Part shown: one piece after another, positions 58,335-64,000 of the stretch
How the letters are laid out: each line of letters starts with the position of its first letter
Position numbering within the stretch: the first letter of the stretch is position 1
Source: Saururus chinensis
Taxonomy: Eukaryota; Streptophyta; Magnoliopsida; Piperales; Saururaceae
DNA length: 64,000 nt
Direction of reading: 5' to 3'
Assembly: GCA_035235625.1 (NCBI GenBank)
Contig: CP141150.1
Span: 13,516,001-13,580,000, forward strand
Made by a program: the position numbers and the translations under genes
Notes under the pieces: generated by a model
Told to the model about the DNA's origin: nothing
Database searches by the model: none
What the model saw: the letters and a program-made list of their open reading frames with translations, nothing else

Positions 58335-59100
58335 TGGTCAAGTCAAGTTTGAAATTAGTGGACTTGAAAAATAGGAGTAGATAAATTCTTATAGATCAAG
58401 ACTGAAGACTAAATAATGTTGATGATTTAAGAGATTTATTAAGTACACATGCTCATATAAAAGTCACTTAGAAGAGTTTTAAAAGTGATTTTGGAGGTTT
58501 CATATGGATTTGGGATAAAAGGGTAAAATTATTTTTGAATAGTGTCATCGATTGAGCAATCGCTAAGAAAGACATTGATCAAATCGATTGATCGCTGATG
58601 AACTGCAGCATAAAAGAGATAAATTGATTGATTGCCCAAGTAATAAATCGATCTCGATCGATGGGCACATGAAATAACCATTTGTTAATTGAATACTAGA
58701 GTTTATCAATTGATTACTTCGTAGGTTGATCGATTGTAGTGGTATTGTGCCCTAATAAAACAATGAATGATCGATCATTATTTTGAATGATTGATTGCTA
58801 GTAGTTTTAGTTACCTAAGATAAGTTTTCCGGAAGAGAATTCAATCTTAGTTGGAGTTAAGGAGTTAATTTGACTTGGAGACCTATATAAAGGCTAGGTA
58901 TGATGAATTTGAAGAGAGAAAAACTTAAAAAATATTAAAAAAGAAAAGAGGGCCCTTTATGCATTATTTTCCTCATAAAGAGCTTGAAGAAATTGTTCAT
59001 GATAAATTCATGTTGATACACAACTAAAGTAAGAAGATTTCACACAACAAATACAAGAGGAGAGTCAACAAAATTCTTCAAAGGGAGTATAGAATCTCAA
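58335..59100 (+). mobile_element. LTR-retroelement fragment, copy of 42.1-42.8 kb
   Basis: It matches the inverse of 42060-42795 in order. An ACCTATATAAAGGCT box at 58891-58905 is a probable LTR TATA box. ATCGATTGATCGCTGATGAA-type words fill the middle. It probably extends right: 59280-59480 has a TTTGTTGAGGTTGTTATGG, GGGGTTTTCCCTATAAAAAT, GTGTGATTGCGTGGTG succession of the kind seen at the end of plant Ty1/copia LTRs. That extension is inference. Confidence 0.65.
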
Positions 59101-59769
59101 GAGGTAAATCAATAAACAAAGAAGAAGTATTTACTTGAGTTGCTAGAAGAAGAAGACGAAGAATAAAATACGAAGAGGAAAAACCTCAAGGATTCAAGGA
59201 AGAAGAATTAAATGGCAACATTAATAATGAAGAAGATTGAACAAAGGAGCTTGTGTCAAGTCTAAAGGTTAGTTGTTTTGTATCTTGTAAGTTCTATATC
59301 TTACTAGGGCATTGATTTAACCTTTGTTGAGGTTGTTATGGTTTTTTACCTAAGTTGGGGTTTTCCCTATAAAAATCCTCGTGTGATTGCGTGGTGTGCA
59401 TGTTTGAGTTAATGGTTTGATTGATTATGGATAGTGATTAGATATTAGGGTTTGTTTATTCCGCTTCAAAACAAATTCCTATATATAAAGGCTAGAGCTC
59501 TTAATTGCTCACTTGTTAAAGTACTAGGGTTAAGAGCAATCTATTGATCCACTATCGTCATCTAGTTGGATATTAAACTCCCAAGGTGGATAGTTGGTCT
59601 TTGCATTTTTATGGATGTCCTAGATATGAGTTAATGTTCGGGCTTGGTTGGTTGAATAGTGGCTTTGTTGGAAGGAGACTAGTTGGCGGTGGGTTCGCTT
59701 GGAAGGTTTTGGTAATAATGATTACTCATATTGGAATTGATTACTCATATGACTGATTAATTTCAAGCC

Positions 59770-60054
59770 ATGAAGTACAATCTGACTTACCTTGGTCAAT
59801 TTGTTAGAAATAATTCTAAAAATAAGGATAATTATATGACTTCACACTTGAATACATTGCCTAATAAGAAGAAAGAAAACAATGTTCAAGTAAGGAATCC
59901 TCAAGCCAAACCCATTTGGGTTAGGAAGGGCATATCTATAGTCTTATCAAGGTTATGTGATAAAAACAAAGAGAATGTGGATGAGGAAAGAAAATCTAGA
60001 ATTTTTGAGAAATTAACTAAGGAGGATGACCAAAAGCCCCTTATGTTGTCTTAA
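59770..60054 (+). pseudogene. Possible retrotransposon gag fragment
   Basis: A 94-codon frame is lysine- and asparagine-rich and contains NPQAKPIWVRKG. This resembles the short PKQIWVPKG-type linker seen between gag and protease in some plant Ty1/copia elements. It lies downstream of the LTR-like sequence. There is no zinc knuckle and no pol, so the assignment is weak. Confidence 0.3.
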
Positions 60055-61820
60055 GATGGGTTGGCTAAGTAAAACTAATTGGTGCTTCTCTCATAAAATA
60101 AAAATTTTATTTTTTCTATGATTTAATGCTTTTAATCATTTGAGAGAATTTTCCATGATTTTGTTTTTGTTTTTATTTTGCTTTATCTTGATTTATTTTT
60201 TATAAGCTTAGTTAAAAAAGAAACAAAAAAATAGAAAAACCAAAATCATAAAAAAGGTAGGTAGAGTTTTAACTTAAATAGATTTATTTTTTTTGTTTTT
60301 GATTTTCAGCTCAATCTTTAATATTTGTTAATTCATAATAAAAATTTAAAAATATCATGATGAGTATTTAATATTTAAATTGACCCTAAAAAATGACTTT
60401 TTAAGTCAATTCAAGGCAAATTGGCATTTGAGTCAATTCAAGGCAAATTGATGTTAAATGACATTTCACTGGAAAAGGCCATTTCACACTAAAATGGAAA
60501 CCAAATATTAGTAGAAAGCCTGTACTGAAAAAATACATTCTCACCAAAACAAGTCCTTAATTGATTGATTTTTTTAATGAAAAATATAACAATGTTTTCA
60601 AGCAGTCAATTCACTTTTTGCTTCGAGGGTATGACTTATGGAGTAATTAACTGAAAGAAAAAAAAAAGATATGAACCCTTCGATGTTATATGAAAAGGCA
60701 TATTAACTTACATCTCACTCATTAACTTCCAAATGTTGTTAGGCTCTTTTATCATCTTATACACGAAAAGTAAAATTCGTCTTAAAGTACTTTTTCTTTC
60801 ACAATCATCAAAAAAATAAACTCAAATATAACCTCATTTTGATTTTATTTAAAAAAACAAAGATGATTGAAATCCCATTTTATTTCTCCACCAAAGATGC
60901 ATAGAAACACCCCTAAGTATATCAACTCCTTAAGTACATCTTCATCCCATGACCTCTACCAATAAATTTCCCTACTCCACTTTCTGTCTAACAAAACCTT
61001 ATACACCGGGTTTAGATTGGGCATGGAGGATTAGGTCAAAGGTACATATGATTCAAACATCCATCGGAAATACATAATTTAATACACAATTTCTGCAGAA
61101 AATTATATAAAGAAATAAAAGCCACTAAAATATTGGTAGTCCAGGTACGAAACGAGGCACAGTTGGGCAAAATCCAAGCCATGCATGGCATGAGCATGGC
61201 CCCCATGGCACTTTAAACAGCATAATGTGATCGTCAAGTAGAACTGTAGAAGACAGTTCACAGACCTGCCTAACCTGTAATCACAACGGAGCAGTACAAT
61301 TGTTAATGATGCTATCAGTAACAGTAGAAGGCAAGAAGCAGGGCCCATTTCCTTGTTCTTCCATTGAGTTTCCTTCATGATTTATGTTCATAATCATATT
61401 CCCACAAATCCCTTATCAGAGAGAGGAATAAGAACTGTGAAAAGGAAAACCCAGGGTTTGAAGGACCATAAGAACTTTGAAATGCAAATGATGACACCCT
61501 TGGCTATAGCTAGGAGCATATCTACAGTTGATGAGATTGTAATTTTTTTTTATTATGAGAGAGATCTATAACTCTTGAAAGCGCCTAAAAGATGCATGCA
61601 GACTAAGCTAGTACATATTGAGCAATGAGTGAGGTCCAGGCTCAAGTCCATATTGCAAATGAAGTGAAGAGGTGAAATGTCAGGACTCAAGCTGTTATAG
61701 AGAATGATCAAAGAGTGATTAAAAGCAAGAAATGGGTAGCTTGGTTGTTACCTTTTGTCAAGAAGAAGATAAAACTGGATATGACAGTTCATGGGAGTAG
61801 AAGGATCACATGAGTTTTGC
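60055..61820. other. AT-rich intergenic DNA
   Basis: No gene is recognised. A short GCATGGCATGAGCATGGCCC palindromic cluster at about 61182-61201 is the only local peculiarity. The stretch nearest 61800 is probably the tail of the MIR394 primary transcript. Confidence 0.45.
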
Positions 61821-61952
61821 AAAGAGAAGCCAACAGAGTTCAGTTGGCAGGATGCCCACCTCCACTGCTAGAAGAAGCTGAGAAAGTATGTGTTCATCCT
61901 GTTCATTGGAGGTGGACAGAATGCCAATGAGCTCTGCCAGAAACCCTTTGGC
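61821..61952 (-). ncRNA. MIR394: MIR394 precursor hairpin
   Basis: On the minus strand, 61927 to 61908 reads TTGGCATTCTGTCCACCTCC, identical to mature plant miR394. It is on the 5' arm, as in known MIR394 genes. The 3' arm (61861 to 61842) reads AGGTGGGCATCCTGCCAACT. Pairing is complete except for a symmetric three-base internal loop at miRNA positions 7-9 and one G-U pair, and leaves the two-base overhang expected after Dicer cutting. The stem continues below the duplex (CAGAGCTCA against TGAACTCTG, then GGCAGAG against CTCTGTTGGC). The terminal loop is about 44 nt. miR394 guides cleavage of an LCR-type F-box mRNA and acts in leaf shape and shoot meristem maintenance (known for the family). 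No target is in this window. Confidence 0.95.
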
Positions 61953-62019
61953 AAACCCACATGAAAGCCAGCCAACTTTGTCTCCCCTCCCCTCTATCAA
62001 CAAAGAAGAAGAAACCCTC

Positions 62020-62029
62020 TTATAAATAC
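62020..62029 (-). promoter_or_regulatory. TATA box of the MIR394 primary transcript
   Basis: On the minus strand GTATTTATAAGAG lies about 70 bases before the base of the miR394 stem, followed by a CT-rich leader (TTTCTTCTTCTTTG). Transcription would start near 61990, leaving a short 5' segment before the hairpin. The position fits a PolII miRNA promoter; this is inferred. Confidence 0.5.
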
Positions 62030-62039
62030 ACATCCTAAA

Positions 62040-62520
62040 AGCCCTTCTTCATCTCCTTCAGCTCCTCCCCACTATTAATACAGAAGACCAAGGGAAAGAC
62101 CAGGGAACAGACACCCATACACCTAGAAAGAGAGTGAGAGGGTTTGCAGGCATGAAAATGATGCAATTGAAAGAAGTGGAGAGAAAGGAAGTAATATTTT
62201 AGACAGAAAAAGAGGGAAGAGAAGAGGGGAGTAATGAAGAGAGGAGGTTGAAATGTTCATTCCTCTGCATTGAATAGGGAGAAGAATCATCCCTTCACTA
62301 CCTCGTTACTGGTGCAAATCAATGTCCCTTGCCTACCACACCTACACCCTCTCTCTCTAGATGATGGGCAGCTTAAGGAAGAGTCACCTCCTTTTTCCCT
62401 GATTCTTGATTCAAAATTAAAAGAGAAACAGCTTCTCTCTCTCTTTTCTTTTGAGATCCTCAGAGCCATTCCTCTGTGTAAGCGTCAAATCATTTCATGG
62501 CTCTGCAAATGATGCACTTC
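62040..62520. other. Upstream region of MIR394, purine/pyrimidine-biased
   Basis: The stretch at 62090-62260 is GA-rich on the plus strand (GAAAGAGAGTGAGAGGG, AGAAAAAGAGGGAAGAGAAG), so it is CT-rich when read in the MIR394 direction. CTCTCTCTCT at 62349 and 62433 points the other way. These may be promoter-proximal elements. No ORF is convincing. Confidence 0.35.
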
Positions 62521-62528
62521 GAATGTTT

Positions 62529-62615
62529 AGCTAAGTGGTTCAGGCTTCTTATTCTGGTTAGTGTAACACATAAAAATAAAGGTATATGAGCATAAGAAGC
62601 CTGAACCACTTAGCT
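62529..62615. repeat. Perfect 24-bp inverted repeat with 39-base loop
   Basis: Arms 62529-62552 and 62592-62615 are exactly complementary; each contains AAGTGGTTCAGGCTTCTTAT or its complement. Pairing stops sharply at both ends of the arms. Perfect arms of this length could make a young miRNA-like or siRNA-producing hairpin, or be a recent inverted duplication. Confidence 0.8.
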
Positions 62616-63324
62616 GGTAATCTACCATATAAGCATTACCAACTGCAGTGCGCATATAAACAAGACTAACAGAGTTCAGTGGATACAGAAGGGATTTTCG
62701 TGGAAAGGGTCGTCTGATGAGATCTGAATCTCCGGTTTGTCGTCTGGACTGGAATGTCATACTGATTCACTGTTCACTTCGAACAGGGACGAGCCTGTGT
62801 ATTAATGAACACCCCACTAGTATCCAAAATTCCAACTACTACTGTTGCAATGCATTGAATGATGGCTAGCCCCAAGTCTGCTAATTGACAGAGTACACTT
62901 CTGACCTTGGGTCCAATTTTAAGCGTCTACCAATTAATTATAGTAATCTATTAATGGTAACAGGTAAGTGACTTATTGAAGTTTTCCATCAGTGGTGTCC
63001 TCAGGGGTCACATGGGCTATGGGCCAGGGTGAATTAAAGGGGATTGGAGAAGATGGTAGGCACCAACTTTGGACCATTCTCAAATGTAGTTCCACCCCCA
63101 CATAGTGTATCACAGGATAAAAACATTAACCAGTAAGTCATGTGTTAACATGAACATAACAAGAAATCAGTTTTTTCATAAATTGTGTGCTTATGGTTAT
63201 TGGACTTTTTTCTTTGGTAGTTTAGAACACTCACTATCTTACTTACTGTCATAATCATACTTATACTCACATTTTATGCACCAATGGGATTTGACTGAGA
63301 GACTGGATGGATATTTTTGTTTTG

Positions 63325-63419
63325 TACTCTTTTGTCCCATATTAATTGTCTGGATTAGAAACCAAAATAAACTAATTTTAGTTTCTTATTCAAATAATTA
63401 ATATGGGATAGAGGGATTA
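63325..63419. mobile_element. Stowaway-like MITE (95 bp)
   Basis: Ends are inverted: TACTCTTTTGTCCCATATTA on the left and the complement of TAATCCCTCTATCCCATATT on the right. This resembles the CTCCCTCCGT tip of Stowaway (Tc1/mariner) MITEs with a TA target. The inner CTAATTTTAGTTTCTTATTC also pairs with the left half, so the whole element folds into one hairpin. Confidence 0.75.
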
Positions 63420-63483
63420 CCTTTCATGTGGGTTGTGACATTCTTGCTTCCCGCAAATATGTTCTTCTTACATTATACTTACA

Positions 63484-63577
63484 TACTCTTCTTGTCCCGC
63501 ATTAATAATCCTGATTGGTTTTTCAAAATGAATTATTAAACTAATCATGCCACTATTAAAGCGGGACGGAAGGAGTA
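63484..63577. mobile_element. Second Stowaway-like MITE (94 bp)
   Basis: The left end TACTCTTCTTGTCCCGCATT matches the complement of the right end, TACTCCTTCCGTCCCGCTTT. It lies 64 bases from the first element, is of nearly identical size, and differs in sequence inside. The right tip is the closest to the consensus Stowaway end. Confidence 0.8.
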
Positions 63578-63679
63578 TTACTCCCGGGATCGTTTCTTTC
63601 TTTTTTTTTTAAAAAAAAAGCCTTCCCAAGTTTGTGTCCAAACCTTCTTCGTGCTATAAGTTTATAGACGAGGAGTTTG

Positions 63680-63781
63680 CCACCCCTATTTTAGCCAGCC
63701 CAGCCTACCTTGTCTATATAGAAAAAATAAATATCTACTGACTGTGTGTTAAAGATAGCGGGCTGGCTAAATAAGGGGGTG
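63680..63781. repeat. Foldback element with ~21-bp imperfect inverted ends
   Basis: CACCCCTATTTTAGCCAGCC at 63681-63700 pairs with GGCTGGCTAAATAAGGGGGT at 63761-63780 apart from a one-base indel and a mismatch. The interior is AT-rich. It is probably another small MITE; the target duplication is not clear. Confidence 0.6.
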
Positions 63782-64000
63782 TGAGGCTAATCCTATATAT
63801 GCACAAAACTGCACTCATATTTATTTCTGCCAGATGCTGTGATCCCTGCCCATTAATTTACATCACTTCACTAGTCCCTCCTTGCGTCCAATTTATGCAC
63901 GGAATTGCTGCTGTAATTTTTACACTCCTGGTCAGAAGCTCGTCCTCTTCGGAACTCCACATATTCAACTTTTTAACTTCATTGGCAGCCTCTAACCAGT

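Noticed and set aside
61806..62033. A 75-codon minus-strand ORF
   Set aside because: It is the spurious translation of the MIR394 hairpin and leader.
62529..62552. The inverted-repeat arm as a MIR166 gene
   Set aside because: Only GG..CAGGCTTC is shared with miR166; the remaining positions differ too much.

Overview
This is a nuclear segment of a flowering-plant genome. It is AT-rich, and its two intact protein genes have canonical GT..AG introns. It also holds a plant-specific PRONE RopGEF gene, a MIR394 locus, and many plant transposable elements (Ty3/gypsy, TRIM, Stowaway-like, hAT-like and MULE-like, LINE). The first exons are much more GC-rich than the later ones, most clearly in the RopGEF gene. 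That gradient is commonest in monocots, so a monocot is my guess, but I cannot name the species.

Layout. 0-1.6 kb: noncoding DNA with ACACGATA-type motifs and a decayed ORF. 1.8-15.6 kb (+): a complete 12-exon nonaspanin gene (TM9 superfamily, TMN1/EMP12-like, Golgi/endosome), whose exons join into 588 codons with one in-frame TGA at codon 284. Its introns hold a ~1-kb tandem duplication, a MULE-like element with an hAT-like element nested in it, and a 409-bp TRIM. 15.6-24.1 kb: intergenic, with a decayed FAR1-like/MULE-derived pseudogene (-).

24.1-41.7 kb: a block of LTR retrotransposons. (a) A Ty3/gypsy element with a 3.5-kb 5' LTR and a decayed gag-pol that is cut off in integrase. (b) A non-coding element with PBS, PPT and a 3' LTR, whose body is almost entirely arrays of tandem repeats. 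(c) A 3,978-bp solo LTR with a perfect 5-bp target duplication. 41.7-47.9 kb: AT-rich, with a retroelement LTR fragment, a 330-bp foldback element and an isolated promoter-like segment with ACGT cores.

47.95-51.55 kb (+): a 5-exon RopGEF gene (571 aa) that looks intact. A 30-bp tandem duplication copies its exon-2 donor site in frame. 52.9-55.2 kb: a decayed multi-part gene of unknown family; its noncoding gaps carry the same ACACGATA motifs as the left edge of the window. 55.4-60.1 kb: a 60-bp tandem array, a LINE ORF2 remnant (-), a second copy of the 42-kb LTR fragment in opposite orientation, and a possible gag fragment. 61.8-62.03 kb (-): a MIR394 gene with an exact mature miR394, a well-paired star arm and a TATA box. 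62.5-63.8 kb: a perfect 24-bp inverted repeat, two Stowaway-like MITEs and another foldback element.

The three genes that probably matter (TMN1-like, RopGEF, MIR394) work independently: endomembrane cargo sorting, activation of ROP GTPases, and post-transcriptional silencing of an F-box gene. Everything else is transposon sediment. All calls come from reading the sequence; no database search was run.
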